Source of the DNA: Euglena gracilis
Lineage: Eukaryota > Euglenida > Euglenophyceae > Euglenales
Length of the DNA: 64,000 nucleotides
Reading direction: 5' to 3'
NCBI GenBank assembly: GCA_039621445.1
Contig: CP154955.1
Span: 57,072,619 to 57,136,618, forward strand
Below, in pieces: positions 49,131-60,657 of this stretch; within the stretch, counting starts at the first letter, position 1; each line of letters opens with the position of its first letter. The notes beneath the pieces are model-generated. The model was not told the origin of the DNA. It ran no database searches and saw only the letters and a list, made by a program, of their open reading frames with translations. Both the position numbers and the translations under genes were made by a program.

Positions 49131-49692
49131 TAATAATGGTAGAGAAATGGGAAACGTCAGAGGCCTTGAAGGTCCCTCTCCAACAAAAATCCAGAAAGGG
49201 AAAAATATAACTCTAAGGGCCGACATGGGCGTGGGATACTGCGCCATCGTCATCATCGTCGTCATCGTCGTCGCTCTGGTGCATCGATGTGGGCAGCAAA
49301 TAGCTCCAAGGAGTTGGATGCTGACAGAACTTCGCCGTCGTTCATTGCAGAAAATGAAACCAATTACAAGAATTATAATCAAAGATGCTGCCACCCGACA
49401 GCAAAACGAGGGAATGATTTTTCTCTTGGCAGCCCCTTGCTACACCCCCCCAACAACAAGACCCAGGGTCTAGCCCTCGCTGTCTGGAGGGGAATGGTGG
49501 AGATGAGCAAAAAATCATCATCAAAATTATTTAAAAAAACCAATTTCTGGATCAGGGAAAGAGGCAGTGGGTAGGTCGCTTCGACCATGTCTGGCCGACC
49601 CCCCCCCCATTCAACCCCCCCCGGACCCCCTAAACACTGAAAGAAGGTCCACCAGGAACACTGAAAGAGGGTCCACCACAAAAAGTGGTTAC

Positions 49693-49982
49693 CTGGAGAA
49701 GCCCCTACACGGAGTCTCCAGCTCAGAAGAAGCCTCCAACTCCTCCAAACCTCCTTTGTTTCCCTTTTGAATTTGCGCAGGCTCAATTTCATCGACTTCA
49801 ATGATTTTCAGACACATCTGGTGATTTTCCCCCTTGTTTTCTTTGCCTTCACCAAAATAAAGAAGAGAGAGTTCAATATTTGGGAGAACAAAATAGCTTG
49901 GGAGGTTTTCATCGAGGGAGGGGGGGCTGTAATCAGTCATCCGCAAAGGTGGAATTGGGCAACCATCTTCGATGGCATGTGG
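49693..49982 (-). CDS. intact exon, copy B of duplicated gene
   Basis: 290 nt between acceptor ATTCTTTGCAG and donor CTCCAG|GTAACC on the minus strand. Phase 0: PHAIEDGCPIPPLRMTDYSP, PSLDENLPSYFVLPNIELSL, LYFGEGKENKGENHQMCLKI, IEVDEIEPAQIQKGNKGGLE. Acidic, soluble. Family unknown. Downstream exons are not clear; an acidic GATGAC run follows about 440 nt further along the minus strand. Confidence 0.6.
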
Positions 49983-50099
49983 CTGCAAAGAATTTATCAC
50001 AATGCAAAATATGCCACAAAAAGCACATCTTCAATTTATATACCCTCCCCCCCTTCGGCCAACCAACCAACATGACCCTGTGAACCCCACATAAGTGGG

Positions 50100-50462
50100 G
50101 TGATTTATGGTCATGAAGGTCGTCCGAGTTGGAGCGCAAGGAAGCTGGGACAAAAGTGTGGTGATGCTGGGAACGAAGCCTCTTTTCACGATTTAAATGT
50201 CATGTTTTTTGTAGAGCCACATCTCTGTCGAGACAAAATGACGAGAATGAAAATGATGGGAAACCACCTAATTTTTCACACCATTTTTTATCCCATCATT
50301 TCCCCATACTTATTCATCGCCCTTTGGGGGAGTCACTTTTGGGGGCAGGCAAATTTCGCACACATTTCAGGGGGAAAAGTGGTGACTTTTCTCATTGTGA
50401 GCAAGATTACCTGCAAAACGCCAACTGAAAATTTCAGCAAATTGGTCAAAATGGTTCTCTAG
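50100..50462 (+). CDS. hypothetical ORF, 120 codons
   Basis: GHEGRPSWSARKLGQKCGDA, GNEASFHDLNVMFFVEPHLC, RDKMTRMKMMGNHLIFHTIF, then a hydrophobic YLFIALWGSHF region and TAG. The first 65 residues are convincing. A small CCCACATAAGTGGGG repeat word precedes it. Unknown. Confidence 0.35.
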   Translation: MIYGHEGRPSWSARKLGQKCGDAGNEASFHDLNVMFFVEPHLCRDKMTRMKMMGNHLIFHTIFYPIISPYLFIALWGSHFWGQANFAHISGGKVVTFLIVSKITCKTPTENFSKLVKMVL

Positions 50463-50671
50463 TGATAGTTCTTTGAGTTTTCCATTTCAAAGCAGACTGC
50501 TAAAATTGACCATAACCTCGTGTTTTGTGATCATCCCCCCCCCGTCATTTTCCCCTGTGATTTTTGTTTCCCATCGCTGTTGCCTGGACTGGATTCCAAA
50601 TAAAAAATGTTCATTGAAGTTCCATCATGCCGTCGCATTGAATGATTGTCCTCCCATTCCTCATCCGGCTG

Positions 50672-52042
50672 TTAAAGCCGAATTTTTGTGCCCCCTCTGT
50701 CCCTCCAAGCAACCAAAATGATGACATTTTGGTTTTTTCGCGGGGGGGGGGGTCCAGCCAGCACCTTTTTTCGAGCCAGCACCTCCCAGCTTGGCTGCGG
50801 ACCCCTTCCCCACCAGGGTCCGCTGAAAATAAAGTTCGGGCCAGCCCGGCGAAGCTGGACAGGACCGGAAATTTTTTTCGCCGCAAAGTTTTTTGGGGAA
50901 AGGGCGTCAAAAATGGCCAAGAATGGCATTTTTTGGGTGGTTTTTGGTTTTTTACCTTTGGATTTTGCCTGAAAAAAGCCAACCCAGCTGGATTTGGGCT
51001 TTTTGGGGGCATTTTTTGGGTACCCGCTGGGTCCAGCTCCCAGCCGGCCGGACCCCCCCTTAGATGCACTTTGGCTTCTGTCTGGTTTAAGGCCTGGCGC
51101 TGCATTCCGCTTCTGGCCCTTTCTTCGGAGCAACTCCCAATAATTGTCCGACCCCATATTCACTGGGACTTCAAACTTCCGTTTTGTGTTTTCCTTGCCC
51201 TTCCCCTCCCCCTTGGGTTTTCGGCTCCCCTTTCTGGCTGCTGCTGCTGCTGCTTCTGTTGCTGCTCGATTTCGTTCCCAAGAGGTGCTCGGGGTGGTAA
51301 GGGGCCTACTCCTCCACTGCGTGCCGGCGGGTACCGGTGTCACCTGCAGTGGGCCCTTTTTACCACCACAGCCCGCCGGGTCCCCCTGGGAAGGAAATGC
51401 TTTCCGCTGCTGCTTGCTGGGCTGCTGCTGTTGCTGCTGCTTCCCCGACCCTTTGGACCCACCCTGGGCTCTTTGCTCTTGGTGTGGTTCCCAGTTGTTG
51501 TGTTGCTGTCTCCCGTTGCTGTTCTCAATGGGATGGGCATACGGGCATGAGGTGGTCCTCCACCAGCATCCCATCCCATATTTGCACATGCGCTGTTCCC
51601 CCGTCGGTCTGCCCCGCCCTCCCCATGGGGAGCCCCCCTCTGTGGGCTGCACTTTTTGGGTGTACCCCCACCAGTTGGCTGGGTGCTGGTACGGACAGTA
51701 TGGGTATAGGCACCGCTGTCCAAACCAGCACACCTTGCCATTGCTGGGGGTGTTGGTGTTGGTGTGAGTGTGTCCACCTTTGGTGTGGTTACCTCCAAAC
51801 TGCGGTGGCAAAATCAACCCCCCGGGGGTCCAGGGGGGGCCGGACCCCCCCCCCCTGGACCCCCACCCCCCCCCAGGGGGTCCAGCCAGCATCTTTTTCC
51901 ACCGGCCCGCAGGACCCCCACGGGGTCCTTGAGAAAACCCCTGCTGTGTGGATTGTACAAAGGTTAAAGTGGGGATGAACCCTCCAGTGTTAATTCCATC
52001 CCACAGGTCCCTAATTTTTTTTACCCCCCTGGGCATAACCAC
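50672..52042 (-). CDS. CCCH zinc-finger RNA-binding-like protein
   Basis: 456-codon minus-strand frame, the longest non-repetitive ORF here. Finger 1: C105-x5-C111-x4-C116-x3-H120 (VCWFGQRCLYPYCPYQHP). Finger 2: C153-x5-C159-x6-C166-x3-H170 (MCKYGMGCWWRTTSCPYAHP). The short spacing with CPYxHP resembles Nab2/ZC3H14-type poly(A)-binding CCCH fingers, so an RNA-binding role is inferred. Then a Gln run (202-207), Ala run (264-269) and Lys-rich segment (RKPKGEGKGKENTKRKFEVP). Residues ~45-80 and from ~328 on coincide with repeat DNA with GGGGTCCAGCCAGCA ends, so the true exon is probably about 51065-51830 (residues 70-326), with introns or insertions either side. A possible acceptor CAATCCACACAG lies near 51950. 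No introns are needed across the fingers. Confidence 0.7.
   Translation of the reverse strand: MVMPRGVKKIRDLWDGINTGGFIPTLTFVQSTQQGFSQGPRGGPAGRWKKMLAGPPGGGWGSRGGGSGPPWTPGGLILPPQFGGNHTKGGHTHTNTNTPSNGKVCWFGQRCLYPYCPYQHPANWWGYTQKVQPTEGGSPWGGRGRPTGEQRMCKYGMGCWWRTTSCPYAHPIENSNGRQQHNNWEPHQEQRAQGGSKGSGKQQQQQQPSKQQRKAFPSQGDPAGCGGKKGPLQVTPVPAGTQWRSRPLTTPSTSWERNRAATEAAAAAARKGSRKPKGEGKGKENTKRKFEVPVNMGSDNYWELLRRKGQKRNAAPGLKPDRSQSASKGGSGRLGAGPSGYPKNAPKKPKSSWVGFFQAKSKGKKPKTTQKMPFLAIFDALSPKNFAAKKISGPVQLRRAGPNFIFSGPWWGRGPQPSWEVLARKKVLAGPPPPRKNQNVIILVAWRDRGGTKIRL
50745..51062. mobile_element. C/G-ended element (GGGGGGTCCAGCCAGCA..GGCCGGACCCCCC)
   Basis: GGGGGGGTCCAGCCAGCACC at 50745 and CCAGCCGGCCGGACCCCCCC ending at 51062 bound 318 bp of A/T-rich sequence. 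A shorter related piece lies at 51830-51905 (GGGGGTCCAGCCAGCATC). It overlaps the 3' part of the CCCH ORF. Confidence 0.6.
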
Positions 52043-52369
52043 CGATATTCATGCCCCAGAAGGAAAAACTCTGAGTACAAAAAAAAGCCGAAAATGACAT
52101 GCGCACCGCAACAACAGGTACATGCCGCATGCCAGCCATTCAGCAGCACCAAAGAAAAAGGCACCAACATGCTTTTGACACTCCTCAGCTTTCCGTGGTC
52201 AGAAAGGCAAGTGTGTCTGCCCCCATTGAGGTTGAGGGTGGTGTCAGTTGGGTTATGAGAGGGTGATGGGGGCCGGGGTGCTTTGCGTTGGGGACTCATC
52301 CCCCAACCCCCCCCCCACATGGGGGGGGTTGACCCCCCCCGCCCCCCCCTCCCCCCCCCCCCCCCCGGG

Positions 52370-52612
52370 AAACTGTCATGCCCTGTCAGGGTCCCCCCCC
52401 TGAGAACCTGTCAGGGTCCCGCCCGGGAAACTGTCAGGGTCCCCGGTACCGGCCAACCTGTCAGGGTCATTTTTCATTGACTTTCCCTTGAAATGCCCTA
52501 CCCGGGAAACTGTCAGGGTCCCTGGTACTGGCCAACCTGTCATGATAGGAAGTTGTCAGGGTCCCTGGTACCGGCCAACCTGTCAGGTGACAGTTTCCTG
52601 GGGGGGGGGGTA
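52370..52612. repeat. CTGTCAGGGTCCCTGGTACCGG repeats
   Basis: Seven GTCAGGGTCCC units, GGCCAACCTGTCAGG three times, ending GGTGACAGTTTCC and a G run; inverted ends GGGAAACTGTCA/TGACAGTTTCC. Family shared with 40985 and 46870. Confidence 0.75.
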
Positions 52613-53644
52613 CTGCCCGCCCGGCTCCGGCCACCTCCACGTACACAGACAAAAAGGGCCAGAGGCGAACAACAGCGCCAGGCCAGAAGAAGGGATAAAA
52701 GGCACCAAGATAACAGCCACAGTGCACATAGGGGGGGGTCGCTGAGCTCTTATCTCTTTAGAGTAAGAGCGAAGCTTACCACCCCGGCCGGAGACCCCCC
52801 CGAACACCCCAACGCCCAATGCCACGAACACCACCGCCCCTGAACCCCCCCGAGCACCCCACCCCCCCCCACCCCCCCCGCCACCCCGCCCCCCCCCCTG
52901 GGTAGGCAATGGCCCCCGCGGATTATCGATGTGATTGGATTTCCGGGCACCCAAAGTGAATAGTCTATAGGTTAGGAGACGGTCCCTAGTTTGTCCAGAG
53001 CCCTCACTTTGCCCGCAACTCCGCGCCAGGCCGGAGATATGGCCGGAGCAAAAAAGTTGTCTACCGTTTTTTTTTTCAAAGAAAGTTTGTTGGACCGGCA
53101 ACAGGGGGTCATTTTTGGGGTCAAAAAACCGAAAAATTCAAAATATCTCGAAAACGCCGGGGAGTTGAGAAAAAGTAAAGAGTACCTCATTCCACAACTT
53201 TGGGACGCCCGATCCACCGGTATGCGCGGTTTGGGCCAACTCCCCGCCTGGGCCGAGATACGGCCGTTTTGAGGGTTCGCCACGGGGGGACTCTGCCATT
53301 TGGAGCCCAAAACGGGCCAAAAAACCAGTTTTTGCAAAATATCTCCAAAATGGTGGGGAGTTGAAAAAAATGTCCGGAGACCTAAATTGAAGCCCTTGGA
53401 ACGCCCTATCTACTAGTATTTTGATTTCCCCGCAACTCTCCGCCTAGCCGCAGATACGGCCGTTTTCAGGTCCAAATGGCCGTTTTGTACACTTTTCCCT
53501 CTGTCCGACTTAGCCGTTTTCGGGCCAAAAATTCGAAAAAAATCGAAAAAAATTTTTTTGCCCAAAACCATGTTTTTAGGCTTCCTGGACCCGGAAAAAG
53601 TGTTTTCGAGCCGAAAATTGGCGTTTTTCGACCCGCCAGCCCCT

Positions 53645-54588
53645 CATGGCCCTCATGGTCATGATGCGCATCATGCCCAATGATGGCCATCATGCCCAAT
53701 GATGGCCATCATGCCCAATGATGGCCATCATGACCCCGGATGGCCATCATGACCAATGATGGCCACCATGACCAATGATGGCCATCATGACCCCGGATGG
53801 CCATCATTACCAATGATGGCCATCATGACCAATGATGGCCATCATGACCAATGATGGCCATCATGACCCCGGATGGCCATCATGACCAATGATGGCCATC
53901 ATGACCAATGATGGCCATCATGACCCCGGATGGCCATCATGACCAATGATGGCCATCATGACCAATGATGGCCATCATGACCAATGATGGCCATCATGAC
54001 CCCGGATGGCCATCATGACCAATGATGGCCATCATGACCAATGATGGCCATCATGACCCCGGATGGCCATCATGACCCCGGATGGCCATCATGACCAATG
54101 ATGGCCATCATGACCAATGATGGCCATCATGACCAATGATGGCCATCATGACCCCAGATGGCCATCATGACCAATGATAGCCATCTTGACCCCGGATGGC
54201 CATCATGACCAACGATGACCATCATGACCAATGATGGCCATCATGACCAATGATGGCCATCATGACCCCGGATGTCCATCATGACCAATGATGGCCATCA
54301 TGACCCCGGATGGCCATCCTGACCCCGGATGGCCATCATGACCCCGGATGTCCATCATGACCAATGGCCATCATGACCCCGGATGGCCATCCTGACCCCG
54401 GATGGCCATCATGACCAATGATGGCCATCATGACCCCGGATGGCCATCATGACCCCAGATGGCCATCATGCCCAAAGATGGCCATCATGACCAATGATGG
54501 CCATCATGACCCCGGATGGCCATCATGACCAATGATGGCCATCATGACCCCGGATGGCCAGCATGACCAATGACGGCCATCATGACCC
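53645..54588 (+). repeat. 19-bp satellite array 1
   Basis: About 50 copies of ATGGCCATCATGACC + AATG or CCGG, i.e. two 19-bp variants. It contains the 10-bp palindrome GATGGCCATC in every unit. Confidence 0.95.
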
Positions 54589-54716
54589 CCGGGGCCGCCG
54601 GGCCGCCGGGCCGGGCCGCCGGGCCGGGCCGGGCCGCCAGGCCGGGCCGGGCCGGGCCGCCGGCCGGGCCGCTGGCCGGGCCGGCCAGGCCGCCGGCCGG
54701 GCGCCGGGTGGGGTGG
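54589..54716. repeat. GGGCCGCC / GGGCCGG array 1
   Basis: Tandem GGCCGCCGGGCCGGGCC units, nearly 100% GC. Confidence 0.9.
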
Positions 54717-54720
54717 TCTC

Positions 54721-56253
54721 CCAAAGAGCTCAGCCCTACGTCACACCCTGGTCCCTGACCTCTTATCTCTTTAGAGTAAGAGCGAAGTTTACCACCGCCC
54801 CCAAACCCCTCCTGACCCCCCCGCCCCCCCCGCCCCCCGCCCCCCCCCCCTCCCTGAGTAGGTCCGGCCACCCGAGGATTATCGATGTGACCCGATTTCC
54901 GGGCCCCCAAAGTGAATGGCCTATAGGTTAGGAGAGGTTCCCTAGTTTCTCCAGAGCCGTCACGCTACCCGCAACTCCCCGCCGGTCCGGAGATCTGGCC
55001 CGAGCAAAAAAGTTGTCTACCGTTTTTTTTTCCCGGAAAATTGCAGGGTCATTTTGGGGTCAAAAAATCGATAAATTCAAAATATCTCGAAAACGCTGCG
55101 GAGTTGAGGAAAAATAAAGAGGACGTCATTCCACAACTTTGGGACGCCCGATCGATCGGTATGCGCGGTTTGGGCCAACTCCTCGCCTAGCCCGAGATAC
55201 GGCCGTTTTGGGGTTTTGGGCCAGTTTGGCCAGTTTTGGCCATTTCTGGCCCGTTCGGGGCCCGAAACCGTAAATTGGCCGTATCTCGGGCTAGACGAGG
55301 AGTTGCAGCCCAAACCAGGGGGTCAATCATTAGGTTTAGGGGGGGGTTTTGACCGTTTTTTGGGGTTCCCGGGGTCTGGTTGTGCGATTTTGGGCCAGTT
55401 TTGGGTATTCGGGGACCCCTGCGCGCGCTGTGAGGGTGGCTGGGCGAGGGGGGGTCGGGTGGCAGGTCGGGACCAAAAATTTTGAAAAAATCTTTTTCGC
55501 TCAAAAACACTTTTTTTCACTTCCGAACATCAAAAAAAGTGTTTTTGAGCAAAAAAAAAATTTCCGACCCGGACCCCCGCCCCCCGCCCCCACCCGGCTG
55601 GGGCCCGCCCCTGGCCGGTGGACTTAGCCATTTTTGGGTCAAAAAGTCCAAAAAATTCAAAAAATTTTTTTTTGCCCAAAATCATGTTTTTTGACCTCCT
55701 GGACCCGAAAAAAGTGTTTTGGAGCCGAAAACGAGCGTTTTTCGACCCGCCGGCACCCCGTTTTGGACCGCCGACCCATTGACTTTGGGTCAAAACCGGG
55801 TCAAAAAAGTCGAAAAAAATCGAAAAAAATTTTTTTGCCCGAAACGATGTTTTTTGGCCTCCCGGACCCGGAAAAACTGTTTTTGAGCCGAAAACGAGCG
55901 TTTTTCCACCCGCCGGCGCCCCGTTTTGGACCGCCGACCCATTGAGTTTGGGTCAAAACCGGGTCAAAAAAGTCGAAAAAAATCGAAAAAATTTTTTTGC
56001 CCAAAACGATGTTTTTTGGCCTCCCGGACCCGGAAAAAGTGTTTTTGGGCCGAAAATGAGCGTTTTTCGACCCGCCAGCGCCCCGTTTTGGTTCGCCAAC
56101 CCATTGACTTTGGGTCAAAACCGGGTCAAAAAAGTCGAAAAAAATCGAAAAAAATTTTTTCGCCCAAAACCATGTTTTTTGGTCTCCTGGACACGGAAAC
56201 CATGTTTTTGAGCTGAAAATGAGCGTTTTTCGCCGGCCAGGCCGGAGTGCTCC
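54721..56253 (+). repeat. higher-order array unit 2 (1.53 kb)
   Basis: Opens CCAAAGAGCTCAGCCCTACG and the GAGCTC hairpin. Ends with about four 163-bp subrepeats (GGGTCAAAACCGGGTCAAAA at 55787, 55950, 56112). Parallels 59255-60657. Confidence 0.9.
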
Positions 56254-57280
56254 CCCAAAGAGCTCAGCTCTACGTCACACCCTGGTCGCTGAGCTCTTAT
56301 CTCTTTAGAGTAAGAGCGAAGCTTACCACCCCCCCGAACCCCCCCCCCCCCCTCCCCCCCCCGCCCCGCCCCCCGCCCCCCCCGCCCCCCCCCCCCCTGA
56401 GTAGGCTCGGGCCCCCGCGGATTATCGATGTGACCTGATTTCGGGACCCGAAAGGTTAATAGCCTATAGGTTAGGAGACGGTCCCTAGTTTGTCCAGAGC
56501 CCTTAGGTTGCCCGCAACTCCGCGCCAGGCCGGAGATCTGGCCCGAGCAAAAAAGTTGTCTACCGTTTTTTTTCCAAAGAAATTTTGTTGGACCGTCAAA
56601 AGGGGTCATTTTTGGGGTCAAAAAATCGAAAAATTCAAAATATCTCGAAAACGCTGGGGAGTTGAGAAAAACTAAAGAGTACCTCATTCCACAACTTTGG
56701 GACGCCCTATCCACCGGTATTCGCAGTTTGGGCCAACTCCCCGCCTAGCCCGAGATACGGCCGTTTTTCGGTCCAAATGGCCGTTTTGCGCACTTTTCCC
56801 ACTGTCCGACTTAGCCGTTTTCGGGCCAAAAAGTCGAAAAAAATCGAAAAAAATTTTTTCGCCCAAAACCATGTTTTTGGGCCTCCCGGACCCGGAAAAA
56901 GTGTTTTTGGGCCGAAAATGAGCGTTTTTCGACCCGCCAGCGCCCCGTTTTGGTTCGCCAACCCATTGACTTTGGGTCAAAACCGGGTCAAAAAAGTCGA
57001 AAAAATCCAAAAAAAAGTTTTTCACCCAAAACCATGTTTTTTTGACCTACCGGACCCGCGAAAATCGTTTTTGAGCTGAAAATGAGCGTTTTTCGATCCG
57101 CCAGCGCCCCTTTTTGGGCCGCCAACCCATTGATTTTGGGTCAAAGCCGGGTCAAAAAAGTCGAAAAAATCGAAAAAATTTTTTTTCGCCCAAAACCATG
57201 TTTTTGGCCTCCCTGGACCCGGAAAACATGTTTTTGAGCTGAAAATGAGCGTTTTTCGCCGGCCGAGCCGGAATGGTCCC
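56254..57280 (+). repeat. higher-order array unit 3 (1.03 kb)
   Basis: Same opening block, one GAGTTG monomer region, then three 163-bp subrepeats. Parallels 60658-61692. Confidence 0.9.
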
Positions 57281-57367
57281 CCAAAGAGCTCAGCTCTACG
57301 TCACACCCTGGTCGCTGAGCTCTTATCTCTTTAGAGTAAGAGCGAAGCTTACCACCCCCCCGGCCCC

Positions 57368-57426
<59 letters not shown>

Positions 57427-59254
57427 CCCCCCCCCGGGCCCCCCCCACCCCGGGATTATCGATGTGATTGGATTTCCGGGCACCCAAAGTGAATAGTCTA
57501 TAGGTTAGGAGACGGTCCCTAGTTTGTCCAGAGCCCTCACTTTGCCCGCAACTCCGCGCCAGGCCGGAGATATGGCCGGAGCAAAAAAGTTGTCTACCGT
57601 TTTTTTTTCAAAGAAAGTTTGTTGGACCGGCAACAGGGGGTCATTTTTGGGGTCAAAAAACCGAAAAATTCAAAATATCTCGAAAACGCCGGGGAGTTGA
57701 GAAAAAGTAAAGAGTACCTCATTCCACAACTTTGGGACGCCCTATCCACCGGTATGCGCGGTTTGGGCCAACTCCCCGCCTGGGCCGAGATACGGCCGTT
57801 TTGAGGGTTCGCCACGGGGGGACTCTGCCATTTGGAGCCCAAAACGGGCCAAAAAACCAGTTTTTGCAAAATATCTCCAAAATGGTGGGGAGTTGAAAAA
57901 AATGTCCGGAGACCTAAATTGAAGCCCTTGTAACGCCCTATCTACTAGTATTTTGATTTCCCCGCAACTCTCCGCCTAGCCGCAGATACGGCCGTTTTCA
58001 GGTCCAAATGGCCGTTTTGTACACTTTTCCCTCTGTCCGACTTAGCCGTTTTCGGGCCAAAAATTCGAAAAAAATCGAAAAAATTTTTTTTGCCCAAAAC
58101 CATGTTTTTAGGCTTCCTGGACCCGGAAAAAGTGTTTTCGAGCCGAAAATTGGCGTTTTTCGACCCGCCAGCCCCTCATGGCCCTCATGGTCATGATGCG
58201 CATCATGCCCAATGATGGCCATCATGCCCAATGATGGCCATCATGCCCAATGATGGCCATCATGACCCCGGATGGCCATCATGACCAATGATGGCCACCA
58301 TGACCAATGATGGCCATCATGACCCCGGATGGCCATCATTACCAATGATGGCCATCATGACCAATGATGGCCATCATGACCAATGATGGCCATCATGACC
58401 CCGGATGGCCATCATGACCAATGATGGCCATCATGACCAATGATGGCCATCATGACCCCGGATGGCCATCATGACCAATGATGGCCATCATGACCAATGA
58501 TGGCCATCATGACCAATGATGGCCATCATGACCCCGGATGGCCATCATGACCAATGATGGCCATCATGACCAATGATGGCCATCATGACCCCGGATGGCC
58601 ATCATGACCCCGGATGGCCATCATGACCAATGATGGACATCATGACCAATGATGGCCATCATGACCAATGATGGCCATCATGACCCCAGATGGCCATCAT
58701 GACCAATGATAGCCATCTTGACCCCGGATGGCCATCATGACCAACGATGACCATCATGACCAATGATGGCCATCATGACCAATGATGGCCATCATGACCC
58801 CGGATGTCCATCATGACCAATGATGGCCATCATGACCCCGGATGGCCATCCTGACCCCGGATGGCCATCATGACCCCGGATGTCCATCATGACCAATGGC
58901 CATCATGACCCCGGATGGCCATCCTGACCCCGGATGGCCATCATGACCAATGATGGCCATCATGACCCCGGATGGCCATCATGACCCCAGATGGCCATCA
59001 TGCCCAAAGATGGCCATCATGACCAATGATGGCCATCATGACCCCGGATGGCCATCATGACCAATGATGGCCATCATGACCCCGGATGGCCAGCATGACC
59101 AATGACGGCCATCATGACCCCGGGCCGGGCCGCCGGGCCGCCGGGCCGGGCCGCCGGGCCGGGCCGGGCCGCCGGGCCGGGCCGGGCCGGGCCGCCGCCG
59201 GGCCGCTGGCCGGGCCGGCCAGGCCGCCGCGCCGGGCCGGACTGGGGTGGTCTC
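57281..59254 (+). repeat. higher-order array unit 4 (= unit 1)
   Basis: Near-identical to unit 1 at an offset of about 4.53 kb, including the C-run block (57355-57435 is almost pure C) and satellite variant order. Confidence 0.9.
58177..59121 (+). repeat. 19-bp satellite array 2
   Basis: Same length and same order of the AATG and CCGG variants as array 1, with rare point differences (for example GATGGACATC near 58633). Confidence 0.95.
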
Positions 59255-60657
59255 CCAAAGAGCTCAGCCCTACGTCACACCCTGGTCGCTGAGCTCTTCT
59301 CTCTTCCGAGTAAGAGCGACGCTTACCACCCCGGAGGGGGTCGGACCCCCCCCCCCCCCCCCCCCCCGCCCCCCCCCCGCCCCCCCCCCGCCCCCCCCCC
59401 CCCCCCCCCCCCCCCCGCCCCCCTGGGGAGGTCCGGAAACCCTAGGATTATCGATGTGACTGGATTTCCGGGCCCCCAAAGTGAATGGCCTATAGGTTAG
59501 GGGACGGTCCCTAGTACCTCCAGAGCCCTTCGGTTACCCGCAACTCTCCGCCAGTCCGGAGATATGGCCCGAGCAAAAAAGTTGTCTACCGTTTTTTTTT
59601 CCGGGGAAATTGCAGGGTCATTTTGGGGTCAAAAAATCGAAAATTTCAAAATATCTCGAAAACGCCGCGGAGTTGACAAAAAGTAAAGAGGACGTCGTTC
59701 CACAACTTTGGGACGCCCGATCGATCGCTATGCGCGGTTTGGGCCAACTCCACGCCTAGCCCGAGATACGCCCGTTTTGGGGTTTTGGGCCAGTTTGGCC
59801 AGTTTTGGCCGTTTCGGGCCCGTTCGGGGCCCGAAACCGTAAATTGGCCGTATCTCGGGCTAGACGGGGAGTTGGAGCCCAAACCAGGGGGTCAATCATT
59901 AGGTTTAGGGGGGGGGTTTGACCGTTTTTTGGGGTTCCCGGGGTCTGGTTGTGCCATTTTGGGCCAGTTTTGGGTTTTCGGGGACCCCTGCTGGGGACCG
60001 AGGGTGGCTGAGCGAGGGGGGGTCGGGTGGCAGGTCGGGACCCAAAATTTTGAAAAAATTTTTTTCACTCAAAAACACTTTTTTTCACTTCAGAACATCA
60101 AAAAAAGTGTTTTTGAGCGAAAAAAAATTTTCCGACCTGGACCCCCCCCCCCCCGCCCCCCCTGGCTGGGGCCCTCCCCCCGGCCGGTGAACTTAGCCAT
60201 TTTTGGGTCAAAAAGTCGAAAAAATTCGAAATTTTTTTTTTGCCCAAAACCATGATTTTTGACCTCCCGGACCCGAAAAAAGTGTTTTCGAGCCAAAAAT
60301 GAGCGTTTTTCGACCCGCCGGCGCCCCGTTTTGGGCCGCCAACCCATTGACTTTGGGTCAAAACCGGGTCAAAAAAGTCGAAAAAAATCGAAATTTTTTT
60401 TTTGCCCCAAAACGATGTTTTTTGGCCTCCCGGACCCGGAAAGCCTGTGTTTGAGCCGAAAATGAGCGTTTTTCGACCCGCCAGCGCCCCGTTTTGGGCC
60501 ACCAACCCATGACTTTGGGTCAAAACCGGTCAAAAAAGTCGAAAAAAACCGAAAAAAAATTTTACCCCAAAACGATGTTTTTTGGCCTCCCTGACCCAGA
60601 AAAACTGTTTTTGAGCCGAAAATGAGCGGTTTTCCCGGGCCGGGCCGAGGTGGTCTC
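59255..60657 (+). repeat. higher-order array unit 5 (= unit 2)
   Basis: Parallels unit 2 with about 130 bp less. The opening hairpin is altered (GAGCTCTTCTCTCTTCCGAG). Confidence 0.9.

Larger units (their letters stand above)
48176..50034 (-). repeat. inverted segmental duplication, copy B
   Basis: Inverted copy of 24157-25690, separated from it by 22.5 kb. It contains the AT and ATACA pentanucleotide arrays (48176-48680), the 390-bp insertion 48741-49130, and the exon 49693-49982 with intact frame. Confidence 0.9.
52733..54720 (+). repeat. higher-order array unit 1 (1.99 kb, with satellite)
   Basis: Opens GTCGCTGAGCTCTTATC. Contains a C-run block, GGATTATCGATGTGATTGGA, two GAGTTG monomers, then the 19-bp satellite and a GGGCCGCC block. 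Near-identical to 57281-59254. Confidence 0.9.

Noticed and set aside
52741-52790. tRNA-like gene from the GAGCTCTTATC hairpin
   Set aside because: No cloverleaf, no anticodon arm and no A/B box consensus. Only a single hairpin is supported.
53645-54588. CRISPR-like repeat array
   Set aside because: The 19-bp units are contiguous with no unique spacers; the context is eukaryotic satellite DNA.
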